Positions 47,368-56,468 of a DNA stretch of 64,000 bases are shown here, one piece after another. Position numbers and translations under genes: made by a program. Position 1 is the first letter of the stretch. The number at the start of each line of letters is the position of its first letter. A model generated the notes under the pieces. It did not search any database and was not told where the DNA came from. It saw only the letters and a list, made by a program, of their open reading frames with translations. This DNA is from Haloarcula hispanica ATCC 33960 (GTDB taxonomy: Archaea; Halobacteriota; Halobacteria; Halobacteriales; Haloarculaceae). The stretch spans positions 1,984,001 through 2,048,000 of the forward strand of contig NC_015948.1 in assembly GCF_000223905.1 (NCBI RefSeq), read 5' to 3'.

Positions 47368-48078
47368 GTGAGCGAGTACGTCCCGACCGGGTGTGATGCA
47401 ATCGACGACCTCCTGGGTGGTGGGCTGGAGCGCGGCGCGGTCACGCAGGTGTACGGCCCGCCAGCGGCCGGGAAGACTAACTTCGCCCTCTCGGCGGTGA
47501 TGGAAGTCGCCGCCGCAGGCGACGCGGCGCTGTACATCGACACTGAGGGCCTCTCGGCCGACCGCATGGAGCAGGTCGCCAAAGGTCGCGCACGCGGGAC
47601 GGCCCAGACGGTGGACGACCTCGCTGGCCGACTCATCATCACCGAGGCGCTGGACTACGACGAGCAGGCCGAGGCTGTCCAGGACGCCGCCGAGTTCGCC
47701 GCCGAGGTCGAACTCATCGTGCTGGACAGCGCAACCGGGTTCTATCGGCTCCGCCGGGACGACGAGGACGGCGGCGAGACGCTGCGGGACGTGGCCCGCC
47801 AAATAACCCATCTGCTCTCGCTGGCCCGCAAACACGACATCGCCGTCCTGTACACGAACCAGGTGTTCACTGACCCGGACAGCGACCGCTCGACGGCGCT
47901 GGGCGGCCATACCCTCAATCACTGGTCGGGCGCAATCGTCCGCCTGGATCGGTTCCGCGGCGGCAACCGCCGCGCCACCCTGGAGAAACACCGCGCCAAA
48001 CCGGCCGGCGACACGGCCCAGTTCCGTATCACCGATGCAGGACTCGTGGGCGACGACACACCCGAGACGCCGAAGTAG
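47368..48078 (+). CDS. radB: DNA repair and recombination protein RadB
   Basis: A 236-residue RecA-superfamily paralogue lacking the N-terminal domain of RadA. Walker A is GPPAAGKTNF, Walker B is VELIVLDSATGFYR, and HDIAVLYTNQVFTD followed by GGHTLNHWSGAIVRLDR match archaeal RadB. It modulates RadA in homologous recombination. A GTG start at 47368 is used (a TTG at 47362 is possible). TATA-like sequences are around 47335 (GTTTTTATCC). Confidence 0.95.
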   Translation: MSEYVPTGCDAIDDLLGGGLERGAVTQVYGPPAAGKTNFALSAVMEVAAAGDAALYIDTEGLSADRMEQVAKGRARGTAQTVDDLAGRLIITEALDYDEQAEAVQDAAEFAAEVELIVLDSATGFYRLRRDDEDGGETLRDVARQITHLLSLARKHDIAVLYTNQVFTDPDSDRSTALGGHTLNHWSGAIVRLDRFRGGNRRATLEKHRAKPAGDTAQFRITDAGLVGDDTPETPK

Positions 48079-48279
48079 GCTTTTCGTCGAGAAGCGTTGC
48101 TGTCAGGCGCGCGCCGTCGCGGCGACGGCCGCGTCGCAAGCGCGAGGGACGAGTCGCACAGGCGAGCGGAGCGAGCCGAGCAACGCAGTCGGCTGGGGAG
48201 GCGTGTGGCTGTCGCGGTTTTGTGGCTGGTGTCGGTACTCGAACGCATACCGCGCGAGCGGAGCGAGCGCGGTTTCACT

Positions 48280-48307
48280 CCGAGCGCGCTCGCAGAGCGC
48301 GACTCGG
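48280..48307. terminator. Hairpin downstream of radB, followed by T-run
   Basis: CCGAG-CGCGCTC-GCA-GAGCGCG-A-CTCGG forms a 12-bp stem with a single bulge. On the plus strand GTCGTTTTTAGC follows 4 bp later, giving a terminator for radB transcripts. Confidence 0.6.
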
Positions 48308-48349
48308 AGGTCGTTTTTAGCGTAGATTTTTGCGAACCCACTCCCCGCA

Positions 48350-48368
48350 GCGCGCTCTCTGAGCGCGC
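48350..48368. terminator. Hairpin downstream of phoU
   Basis: GCGCGCTC-TCT-GAGCGCGC is a perfect 8-bp stem, 31 bp beyond the phoU stop codon on the minus strand. A TTTTTACG run lies between the gene and the stem; GGGGAG/CTCC words flank it. Probably part of a termination zone. Confidence 0.5.
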
Positions 48369-48398
48369 GAGGAGAGGGGGTGACGTAAAAAGGTACTC

Positions 48399-49079
48399 TC
48401 AGTAGATGAGGTCGTCGTCGTTCTCGACCATGTACAGCGTCCGCGCGGCAATATTGACAGCGTGGTCCCCGACCCGCTCGATGTCCCGAATCGTCAGCAG
48501 GAGGCGGGACACGTCGGCCATCAGCTGCTCGATTTCTTCCTCGCTGGAGTCGGCGTCGATCTCACGCTCGATGAGGTCGCGCACGACCGTCTCGGAGGCG
48601 GCCTCACAGCGCTCGTCGACCTCGTCGTCGATGTCGGCGATAGCGTAGCACTGGTCGGCGTTCTCGTCGCCGTAGGCCTCCATGGCGTTTTCGACCATCT
48701 CGATCGTCACATCGGCGACGTCCTGAATGTCGACCTCGGGGTACACGTCGCGTTCAGCAGTGAGCGAGTACTCGCCGAGGTTCGTGGCGAGGTCGCCGAT
48801 GCGTTCGAGGTCAGTGATGATCTTGAACGACGCGGCGATGAAGCGGAGGTCGGACGCGACCGGCTGTTGCAGCGCCAGCAGGTCGATACAGTCCTGTTCG
48901 AGGTCGAGATACAGCTGATTGATCTCGTGGTCGCCTTCGATGACCTCCCGGGCCATCTCCTCGTCTTTCTGTTCGAGTGCATCCAGACCGAGCCGGAGCC
49001 GCTCGAGAACGATCTCTGACATATAGAGGACGTCCTCGCGGAGCGAGTTCAGTCCCTCCTGATAGGAATCGCGTGGCAT
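48399..49079 (-). CDS. phoU: Phosphate signalling protein PhoU
   Basis: A 226-residue double three-helix bundle. The two metal-site motifs are DLERIGDLATNLGEY and DIERVGDHAVNIAARTLY. The start MPRDSYQEGLNSLREDVLYM is used; an upstream ATG at 49106 would add nine residues. It represses or tunes phosphate uptake through PstB in bacteria; in archaea the role is less clear. It is not adjacent to pst genes here. Confidence 0.93.
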   Translation of the reverse strand: MPRDSYQEGLNSLREDVLYMSEIVLERLRLGLDALEQKDEEMAREVIEGDHEINQLYLDLEQDCIDLLALQQPVASDLRFIAASFKIITDLERIGDLATNLGEYSLTAERDVYPEVDIQDVADVTIEMVENAMEAYGDENADQCYAIADIDDEVDERCEAASETVVRDLIEREIDADSSEEEIEQLMADVSRLLLTIRDIERVGDHAVNIAARTLYMVENDDDLIY

Positions 49080-49205
49080 AGTCCGGAATGTGCTGGTTGT
49101 ATGCATCAGCCTTTCCCTTCTCCCAATATCTCCCGATACCGACCGGCGCGACGGTAGCAGCGGGCGTGCTATGCGGGGACAGGGACGCTCGACAGCGAAA
49201 ACCGC

Positions 49206-49517
49206 CTACTGTGACACTGCCTCGGTGTCGTTACGGGGATGAACGTCCAGCGTCGTTGCGTCGCTGAGTGCCGTTCCGCCCTCGACGCGCTCGACGCGCA
49301 ACACCACGTCCTGTGGCGTTGCACAACCACAGCTCACGAACTCGTCCCACTCATCGCCAACAGCCACTGGGCCGCCGTGGGCGCGTCGGAGGTACTGTTG
49401 GTAGGTGTCCCCGCGGAGTTCGTCGGCTATCCACTCGGTGTCGACGCCGGACCACGGGTTCCCATCGGCGGTGCTGGGGGCAAACGAGAGCACGAGACGG
49501 TCCGCAACGGGAGCCAT
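49206..49517 (-). CDS. Hypothetical haloarchaeal protein
   Basis: A 103-residue acidic protein (MAPVADRLVLSFAPSTADGN) without membrane spans. A CGC motif (SCGCATPQDVVLRVERVEGG) is the only notable feature. No family recognised. It is located between phoU and trkA on the same strand. Confidence 0.6.
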   Translation of the reverse strand: MAPVADRLVLSFAPSTADGNPWSGVDTEWIADELRGDTYQQYLRRAHGGPVAVGDEWDEFVSCGCATPQDVVLRVERVEGGTALSDATTLDVHPRNDTEAVSQ

Positions 49518-49574
49518 ACACTGGCTGAGGCGGGAGACAGGCTTAGTCCCTTGGGAGCGCCCTCTTCGGCGCGG

Positions 49575-50906
49575 CTACAGTTTGTCGTTGACCGCTTCCA
49601 AGCAGTGGGCGTCGACGAACACCACGACGTGATCGCCGGGTTCGATGACGGTGTCACCACGGGGGATGACCAGTTCGCCGCCGCGGCTGATGGCCCCGAT
49701 GACCACGCCGGTCGGCAGTTCCTGCACCGATTCCTGGATCGGCCGCCCGGCGAGGACGCTGTCGGCGGAGATCTCGATTTCCAGCACCTCGGCGCGGTCG
49801 GATTCGATGATGGCGACCTTCGTCGCGTCGTACTCCCGGGTGAACCGCGTGATCTCCTCGGCGGTCGTCTCGCGGGGATTGACGGCCACGTCGACGCCGA
49901 CGGCCTCGAACAGGTCGACGTACTCGCCGGAGTTGACGACGGCGACGGTTCGCTCCGCACCGAGTCGCTTGGCCAGCAGCGTCACCAGAAGGTTCTTTTC
50001 GTCGCTGTCGAGCGTCGCAACCACGGCGTCGGCGTCTGAGACGTGTTCGCGCTCGAGGAACTCGCTATCCGTTGCATCACTCTCAAGCACGGTGGTCCCC
50101 TGCAGGTCCTCCGCGAGTTCGCGTGCCCTATCGTGGTTCTTTTCGATAAGCCGGGGCTTGATCCCTCGATCCTGAAGCAGTCGCGCAGTGTGATAGCCGA
50201 CGTCGCTCCCGCCGACGATGAGGACGTTCTGGGTTGTCTTTGACTCCGGCGCGATTTCAGTCGCGAACAGACGCACGCTCTCGCGGCTGCCGATGACGAC
50301 GAGATCGTCACCGGCTTTGATCACCGTCTCCCCGCGCGGGATAATGACTTCGTCGTCGCGCAGTACGGCAGCGAAGGTCAGAGATTCGTAGCGGTCAGCC
50401 TCCGCGACGGTCAGGTCCGTGATAGGACTGGATTCGCGAACCTCGAACTCCCCCATCTGGACCTGTCCGTCAACGAACGTTTCGACATCGCGCGCGCCGG
50501 GGAGCCCGATGACACGGGCGATGTTTTCCGCAGTGAGCAGGTTCGTCGCAACCATGTGGTCCACACCGAAGGCCCCCTCTGACTTCTCCCAGGTCCGGAG
50601 GAACTTCGCGCTCTTGACGCGGGAAATGGTGAACGGATCAGCCGCCGTTACTGCCGTCCCACAGGTGACGATGTTCGTCTCGTCGTCGTCGGTACTGGCG
50701 ATGAGAACGTCGGCTTTCTCGATACCGGCCTCCGCGAGCGTGTCGAGTTCCGCGCCATCCCCTTCGACGCCGAGGACGTCGGCCTCGTACATCAGGGCCT
50801 CCACGCGGTCAGGGTCGATATCTACGACGGCGACTTCGTGGCTTTCGGCGAGGCTCTCGGCGATGTTCGAACCGACCTCGCCCGCGCCGACGATTACGAT
50901 ATACAC
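49575..50906 (-). CDS. trkA: Trk potassium uptake regulatory protein TrkA
   Basis: A 443-residue cytosolic gating subunit with two RCK units. NAD-binding motifs are VIVGAGEVGSNIAESLAE at the start and LIVGGSDVGYHTARLLQD at about 225; each is followed by a TrkA-C domain (VIIPRGETVIKAGDDLVVIG and LVIPRGDTVIEPGDHVVVFV). It should control a TrkH-type potassium channel, vital for the salt-in strategy; trkH is not in the window. Start GTG at 50906 is chosen because the Rossmann motif begins at once. Confidence 0.93.
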   Translation of the reverse strand: MYIVIVGAGEVGSNIAESLAESHEVAVVDIDPDRVEALMYEADVLGVEGDGAELDTLAEAGIEKADVLIASTDDDETNIVTCGTAVTAADPFTISRVKSAKFLRTWEKSEGAFGVDHMVATNLLTAENIARVIGLPGARDVETFVDGQVQMGEFEVRESSPITDLTVAEADRYESLTFAAVLRDDEVIIPRGETVIKAGDDLVVIGSRESVRLFATEIAPESKTTQNVLIVGGSDVGYHTARLLQDRGIKPRLIEKNHDRARELAEDLQGTTVLESDATDSEFLEREHVSDADAVVATLDSDEKNLLVTLLAKRLGAERTVAVVNSGEYVDLFEAVGVDVAVNPRETTAEEITRFTREYDATKVAIIESDRAEVLEIEISADSVLAGRPIQESVQELPTGVVIGAISRGGELVIPRGDTVIEPGDHVVVFVDAHCLEAVNDKL

Positions 50907-51591
50907 GGCTGCGCCTCCGCCTGATACATGTGCATCAGCTTTCCACCGATGGGTGAAGTGTATTTTCATCCGGGCGGCGGGCCAACCCCATCGGGGCGGC
51001 CGGGCTATCGAACCCGGCGATGAACGAGGGCTGATTCATCGGTGAAGATGTGGCCTTCGAGCCGCTTACGGCTCATCTCGGAGCGGCACGTCTAACCAGG
51101 GACAGAGGGCTGACCGACGTTGGAACCGTTCGACTGAATCGAACGACTCTTTCGTCTCTTCGATCGCCTTTCGCATACTGGCGTAGTCGGTCATACACAC
51201 TTCATCTGTCGCCCCACCGTTTGATTATATGCTTCTTTACGCCTGCTATCTACCCGGTAGACGCGTACTTCTGTCGGTCGCTCGCGCCGATCCGTTCGTC
51301 GAACCGACCGCAGCAACTGTGACGCGATAGCTACACAGACTCTTGTCTAGGGTTCTGGCCAACGCGTAGCGGACACTTGGCGGACCGTTCGCTTAGTAGC
51401 AGGTGACTACTCTCCCGTCGCTAGTCGGCGTGACTGCCACTCACCGTCACGCTGGCAGCTTAGTGACTATTTGTAGACGTGGCTGTGGACGCGAGTACGA
51501 GAAGATGGACTGCACTAGATCCGACTGTCGGCAGCAAGCGTTATCGCCCTCCGGATGTGCCACTGTGTCACGCATCTCTCCAGTACGTAGC
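50907..51591. other. 685-bp gap upstream of trkA
   Basis: Contains the trkA promoter side and short frames with no coding character (Arg/Ser-rich shadows). A CCGGG-N8-CCCGG stem near 51000-51020 was checked and is not a tRNA arm. A+T content is slightly raised around 51210-51240. No gene was recognised. Confidence 0.5.
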
Positions 51592-52305
51592 TTATTTCTC
51601 CGTATCGAGAGCGGCCCGCAGACGGTCAGCAAGTGACTGTGGTGCCGACAGTGAGAGCCGATGGCTCATCGCCAGTGCTACAAACACCACGCTCACGACG
51701 AGCGCGACGGCGATGCCCGGCACTGTGACCCCGCTAAGTGCGAGTCCGCCGACGGTAATCAGTGTGGCACACGCGGTCCCGAGATACCGACCTGACCACC
51801 GCTCATCGGCCGAGGTGTGAGCACCTGTCCGGTCGTGATCGATGACGGACTCAGCCGACGGCGTCGACTCCGCGTCCGGCGTCGACAGGAGCGATGGTTC
51901 CTCGTCGAGATACCCGTCGAAGGAGTCCGCGAGTGCGGTCGCTTCGACGAGTCCGCGGTCCTGATTGTAGTTGATGACGCCTGCGTCGTCCATCTTCGGG
52001 AGGTGGGACTGGTACAGCGCGATGTAGACGCGCTGACGCTGTTTCGAGCGGAGCGAATCGACCGTCGTGTCGTGTTCCAGTGCCGCGATGTGTTCTGCGA
52101 TGTCGCTCATATCGGCCGGCTCGTCGCCGGGGTGTTCGTGGAGGTACTTGAGGACCAGGCGGCGGCGACGACACTGGAGGACGTGGAAGAGGTCGTCGCG
52201 GGTGAGTTCGTCGCCCGATGTGGACTCCGAAGACGACGACTCCTCTGTCGCGGACTCCTCGGCCTCAGTTGTCGTGGGGTCGGAAGTCGTTTCAGCTATG
52301 GACAT
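51592..52305 (-). CDS. DUF7344-type winged-helix regulator with C-terminal membrane anchor
   Basis: A 237-residue protein from MSIAETTSD. After a 40-residue acidic linker comes the DUF7344 winged helix (DDLFHVLQCRRRRLVLKYLH, then YIALYQSHLPKMDDAGVINY, then DRGLVEA). Two hydrophobic segments close to the C-terminus (GTACATLITVGGLALSGVTV and GIAVALVVSVVFVALAMS) anchor it in the membrane. It is a membrane-tethered DNA-binding protein of a class expanded in haloarchaea; targets are unknown. Confidence 0.82.
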   Translation of the reverse strand: MSIAETTSDPTTTEAEESATEESSSSESTSGDELTRDDLFHVLQCRRRRLVLKYLHEHPGDEPADMSDIAEHIAALEHDTTVDSLRSKQRQRVYIALYQSHLPKMDDAGVINYNQDRGLVEATALADSFDGYLDEEPSLLSTPDAESTPSAESVIDHDRTGAHTSADERWSGRYLGTACATLITVGGLALSGVTVPGIAVALVVSVVFVALAMSHRLSLSAPQSLADRLRAALDTEK

Positions 52306-52790
52306 GTTCGCTCGTTCCTTTTCCAGCAACCGACATATACCGGGTCGACTGTTCCGCCGATTGCGACTGTTTCACCGATTTAACGGGTCGATAATGGCCG
52401 ACTTACCCGGGGCCAACGTGCAATAAAACAGCGTTCTGAAGTGCCTACACCTATTTGCTGGGGGTTTCGGGTCAAGAACTCTGTTCCACGGCTGTTTCAC
52501 ACAGCATACTAAATTGTTTCATCACTACGACGGTAAATAATGTCTACAAATACACATATGTGCAGTTGCGGTAGGCGTTGTTTCTCGGGCTAATTCTGCC
52601 GTTTGTCGGCCATAGAAGGATCAGAGGGCGAAAGTTACCGTTTCTATGTGCCTGTCGGCTATCGGTGTGGCTTCAGTTACGACTGTCGTGACAGTGGCGA
52701 ATAGTTTCACTTGGTGAAGACACACCCGCAAAACGCCGGTAGCGAACAGTGATGCCACTATCGACCCGGCTATCCGAGCCGTGAGCCAGT
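52306..52790. other. 485-bp gene-free region before the repeat-regulator gene
   Basis: It holds the promoter of the DUF7344 gene (its start lies at 52305) and the 3' flank of the next gene. A+T-rich runs occur at 52505-52565. No coding or RNA feature was recognised. Confidence 0.5.
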
Positions 52791-54491
52791 TTATCCGCCG
52801 GGCGTCGGTGGCTTGATATCGCCCGCGTGTGGCGAGTTCGCGGCTGCGGGTTTCGCCCGCTCCAGACAGATGAGGTTCTCCCGGCCGAGACGGATCTTGA
52901 CGACCTCGTCGTCGTCGACCATCCGCGAAAGGAGGCGGCTGACCTTCGCCTTCGACCAGTCCGTCGCCTCGACGATGTCGGTCTGATGCATACGGCCGTT
53001 CTCGACTTGCAGCATCAGTTTCACGAGCCGCGCGTCAGGGGTGAGTTCCCAGTCGGCTTGCTCGAAGGCCTCAGCCGCGGTGTCCGCGTCGATATCTGTA
53101 CGGTCAGCTCCGGCCACCCTGTCCGTCGCCTCGATTTCACGGTTGACCTCGATAATCTCTCGGTCCAGTTCGAGGCGGCGATAGATGTACAGTCTGGCCG
53201 CCACGGAAAGCTCCGTGACCCAGCCACGCCTGATCGCCACGATTGCCACCCCGATCCCAATGAGGAACCCAAGAAGCGAACTCGTCACCCAGACTGGCGT
53301 CAGCATGCTGTTCGGGTTCGTTCCCCAGGCGACTTCCTGCCGATCAGTCAGGAAGTCACCGTCCGAATCGGCCGCGAGCGGGTCCGTTCCGAGGTCCGAA
53401 ACCTCGCGCCCGTCGCTGAGACCATCGCCGTCCGTATCAGCGGTGGTCGGGGACGTGCCAGCCGCCAGTTCCTTTCCGTCGTCGAGGCCGTCGTCGTCCG
53501 TATCGCTCTCGGTAGGTGCGGTGCCCGTTTCGATTTCTGTCCCGTCTGTTACCCCATCTCCGTCAGTGTCCGCGACTGTCGGGTCCGTGCCTATGGCCAG
53601 CTCTCGCCCGTCGGCGACCTCATCGGCGTCAGTGTCAGCCTGTACTGGGTTCGTGCCAATCTCCAGCTCCCGACCGTCGAGAACACCGTCGTCGTCCGTG
53701 TCTGCGTCGGTCGGGTCGGTCTTGCCGGACGCCTCTCGCTGGTCGGACAGCCCATCGCCGTCAGTATCGGCGACGGTCGGATTCGTCCCAAGTGACAGTT
53801 CGCGCTCGTCCGACAGCCCGTCGCCGTCCGTGTCGCTCTGTCGCGGGTCAGTACCCTGTTGAAGCTCAGTCCTGTCGGCGACACCGTCTTCGTCAGTGTC
53901 TGCGGCCGCTGGGTCCGTCCCGTGCTGGTGGACTTCCGCACCGTCCGTCAGCCCGTCGCCGTCAGTGTCAGCATCAGTGAGATTTGTCCCCTGAGAGACC
54001 TCGTTGCTGTTGTTGAGCCCGTCGTCGTCAGTATCACCGGCACGCTGAATCGGCTGTAGAGACACCGACTGCCGATCTAGCGTGGTGTTAGAGCTCGTGT
54101 TGGAGAGCGAGATAGAGAGATCATCGAGCCCCGCCGTTCCGGGGGTTGTGAGGGCTGCGGTCCCGTTCGGGCCGACCGACGTACAGGCCGACCCGTTCGC
54201 ACGCGCACAGACTGAGAGGTTTTCATGCGGCGAACTGACGGTCACTGCGATCCGATACCCGCTGACCCGCTCGCCGTCTATCCGTTTCCAGACGAACGCG
54301 GTTCCGTTCGGCCTGTCCGCAGCAGCCTGTGTGGGCTCGACCGACTGTATCGCCGGCGCTGTTTCGTTGCCCGCCGCTGTGTATTCAGCATACTGCCCGG
54401 CGTCCGCTGCGGTAGCGACACCAACGGAGACAGACGCGACTGTCAAGAGGAGGAGTAAAGCGCAGATCCCGCTCACGATCCGGTGTCTCAT
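52791..54491 (-). CDS. Membrane-anchored winged-helix regulator with extracellular thrombospondin-3-type repeats
   Basis: A 566-residue one-chain sensor. Residues 1-29 are a signal peptide (ALLLLLTVASVSVGVATAA). Residues 30-150 are a beta-rich extracellular domain. Residues 153-395 hold eleven tandem 22-residue units of the DTDGDGLxDxxE type, the pattern of calcium-binding thrombospondin-3/SdrD repeats. A single span is at 399-420. Residues of about 485-545 form a winged helix (DIVEATDWSKAKVSRLLSRM) of the DUF7343 style. The topology places calcium repeats outside and DNA binding inside; signalling by calcium, adhesion or cell-wall contact is inference. The cytosolic juxtamembrane region is charged and helical. 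Confidence 0.85.
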   Translation of the reverse strand: MRHRIVSGICALLLLLTVASVSVGVATAADAGQYAEYTAAGNETAPAIQSVEPTQAAADRPNGTAFVWKRIDGERVSGYRIAVTVSSPHENLSVCARANGSACTSVGPNGTAALTTPGTAGLDDLSISLSNTSSNTTLDRQSVSLQPIQRAGDTDDDGLNNSNEVSQGTNLTDADTDGDGLTDGAEVHQHGTDPAAADTDEDGVADRTELQQGTDPRQSDTDGDGLSDERELSLGTNPTVADTDGDGLSDQREASGKTDPTDADTDDDGVLDGRELEIGTNPVQADTDADEVADGRELAIGTDPTVADTDGDGVTDGTEIETGTAPTESDTDDDGLDDGKELAAGTSPTTADTDGDGLSDGREVSDLGTDPLAADSDGDFLTDRQEVAWGTNPNSMLTPVWVTSSLLGFLIGIGVAIVAIRRGWVTELSVAARLYIYRRLELDREIIEVNREIEATDRVAGADRTDIDADTAAEAFEQADWELTPDARLVKLMLQVENGRMHQTDIVEATDWSKAKVSRLLSRMVDDDEVVKIRLGRENLICLERAKPAAANSPHAGDIKPPTPGG

Positions 54492-54599
54492 ACAGTACGA
54501 GTGTCACAGCGGGACAATATCCTTTTTGGCATATAGTCTCCTTGTCACTTCGAGCCACACCTGATACTTCAATGATGGTTTCCGCTGCGTCCCAACTAC

Positions 54600-55382
54600 T
54601 TACTCATCGGATAATCCGAGCTCCGACCCAACGACCTGATCCATCCCCCGCCGAATCCGCTGTGACATCGCCGATGGCGAAATGTCGAGTTTGTCCGCCA
54701 GCTCAGCCTGTGAGATGCCACGGGGCACGTCGAAGTACCCCTCTCTGTGTGCCGTCTCGAGCGCGACTTGCTGGTCTGCGGTCAGTCCGCATACGCCGGC
54801 GTTTGCCTCCCCAGAGGTCCAGTACAGTCGATCAAGTCTAAACGTGATATTCCGTTCAGAGCACTCAGATCGGAACTGCGACAGTGCTGCTCGCGACCGA
54901 AACTGCGCCTGTACCTGCCACTGTCCACCCGTTCCTTCGATGTCGAGCACCCGTCCACCGGCGCGGACGAGCGAGGGTGTGAGTCGGACGGCGCTGTCGG
55001 CCACCTTAACCCGATAGACGCGGTTCGTCTCCGTCCAGTCTAACACGACGGGCTCGCATACCGTGCTGTCTCCCTCCAGTTCTGTTTCGAACTGGTCAAG
55101 ACCCTCACCGACGGCCTCTATCACCAGAAAACTCGACGTCCCGTCGTCGACCATCTGTTCCGGACGGACTGTTATGTCCGGACTGCTCTCGACTGCCTCC
55201 GTCAGAACCAGCTCCGGATGACTCAGACACAGATCGACACCGAGGCTTTTCTCCCGTGGTGACCCATCCGTCTCCGATGGGCTTGCCGGCCCGTATCCAG
55301 CACCATCGACTGGCTGGTCTGCCTCGGTTGCCGACCCCTGGTCGCCGGTGTTGCGCATGTGGACACCAGACGAATCGGGCAC
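54600..55382 (-). CDS. Bacterio-opsin activator (Bat)-like HTH_10 regulator
   Basis: A 260-residue cytosolic regulator. The C-terminal 60 residues (LTADQQVALETAHREGYFDV, PRGISQAELADKLDISPSAM) are the HTH_10 domain. Residues of about 50-190 match the adjacent Bat sensor domain (ADSAVRLTPSLVRAGGRVLD, then FRSRAALSQFRSECSERNIT). The first 45 residues are disordered. Regulated genes unknown. Confidence 0.9.
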   Translation of the reverse strand: MPDSSGVHMRNTGDQGSATEADQPVDGAGYGPASPSETDGSPREKSLGVDLCLSHPELVLTEAVESSPDITVRPEQMVDDGTSSFLVIEAVGEGLDQFETELEGDSTVCEPVVLDWTETNRVYRVKVADSAVRLTPSLVRAGGRVLDIEGTGGQWQVQAQFRSRAALSQFRSECSERNITFRLDRLYWTSGEANAGVCGLTADQQVALETAHREGYFDVPRGISQAELADKLDISPSAMSQRIRRGMDQVVGSELGLSDE

Positions 55383-56133
55383 AAGGACATTATCACTATA
55401 CAGATAGTGTCTGAAAATCGAGAGGCTATACTAATAGCCACTCTGTGGGTCCGGTGTTTGATCACTTTTCAAGACAGAACAGTATCTTCCAATAACAGGT
55501 TTCGCCGGGACAACTTGGGTGGTTCCCCCGGTAGAAGACGATCAAGCGTCGCCAAACTTCCCTAGATGCCCACCGACAAGTACGGTGAACGGACAGGCGG
55601 GTGGAACCAACGCAGAATGTGAGCAAGCGTGGCGCTCCGTGGGAAACTGGGATCGCTTTGACAAAACATCTCACAATCACAACTTTTTCCAAGGTTAGAT
55701 CGAATCGCAAGACTGCAACTAAGGTTGGAACATTGGACTTGTCATACCTATCAAACTGAAAAAATCAATTCCTATTTCACGGTAGTTCCGGACTGGCTTC
55801 AAGTAGTGCGCTGTCCCACGAAATCAGCCGTATTGGCCGGTCAGATACGGCATACGCCGGCTGGATCATCCACCAACCTAGTCAGGCGCGACAGCGGTCA
55901 TTCATCTTGTTCTGGTGGTGTTGACGTGGGGTGGACACCCGCAGATTGACAAAGGACGGTGTTCGGTCGGTTTGTCGGTCTCAGCTGGTCTATTCCAACC
56001 TTGCAAGTCATACGAAACGGAGGGGTCGGTGCAATCAAGCAGTTGGGTACCAGTTGCTATACTTGCAACTTCGCTGCGTTGACTGGCCGCAGCCGGGGCA
56101 ACGTTCTCAATCCATTGGAATGTATAGACGATT
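55383..56133. other. 750-bp gene-poor, A+T-richer stretch
   Basis: No convincing coding frame on either strand; short frames have poor codon bias and mixed amino acids. Local composition is less GC-rich than the genes on the left. It may be a remnant of a mobile or rearranged segment, but no transposase motif or terminal repeats were identified. Confidence 0.5.
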
Positions 56134-56256
56134 ATGGGCGACCCAGCGTGTTACCGCGACTACTGTCCTGCATGTGACGCGCAGGTAACGATTACTGACG
56201 GTGAGTGTCCGGACTGTGGCACGAGCTTAGAGTCGTCGGGTCGTAGAACCGATTGA
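56134..56256 (+). CDS. 40-residue zinc-ribbon microprotein
   Basis: A tiny frame starting ATGGGCGACCCAGCG with Cys6, then CPAC (11-14) and CPDC (25-28). The paired CPxC motifs and the basic tail (GRRTD) are typical of haloarchaeal zinc microproteins. It is the only coding-like part of this stretch; start and expression are unconfirmed. Confidence 0.6.
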   Translation: MGDPACYRDYCPACDAQVTITDGECPDCGTSLESSGRRTD

Positions 56257-56468
56257 GATGTCACTCGTCGTGGGGAGCCCGTAGTTCAGTTGGAGCGAGA
56301 CCTGAATGATTGTGACGACTAACCACACTCGGTCCGGGAGATGGGGGATCAGTCAGAGCGGAATCTTGACTGAGGGACTGTACTTACTTAGAGAAGTGCA
56401 AATTGAGAGGGGCACAGTCATAGTAGTACAACGAAACAGCCAAACCACTCCGAAAAAATGCCTACAGT

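Larger units (their letters stand above)
48079..48398. other. 320-bp GC-rich repeat region between radB and phoU
   Basis: Contains several imperfect inverted repeats built from GAGCGGAGCGAGC-type words and two strong hairpins listed separately. No open frame is convincing. It lies between convergent genes, so termination is the likely use. Confidence 0.6.

Noticed and set aside
50990..51030. T-arm-like sequence upstream of trkA
   Set aside because: The CCGGG-CCCGG stem has an 8-nt loop and there is no anticodon arm or matching acceptor stem on either strand.
53350..54040. Tandem 66-bp DNA periodicity
   Set aside because: It is the coding reflection of the 22-residue protein repeats, not a CRISPR or minisatellite; unit sequences differ and there are no spacers.
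55462..55710. Minus-strand 82-codon frame in the gene-poor stretch
   Set aside because: Composition is unlike haloarchaeal proteins (Cys, Trp, Arg-rich) and no transposase or other motif is seen.
56280..56345. tRNA-like 5' half (GTAGTTCAGTTGGAGCG)
   Set aside because: A D-arm can be drawn, but the anticodon and T arms do not pair. At most it is a degraded tRNA fragment.
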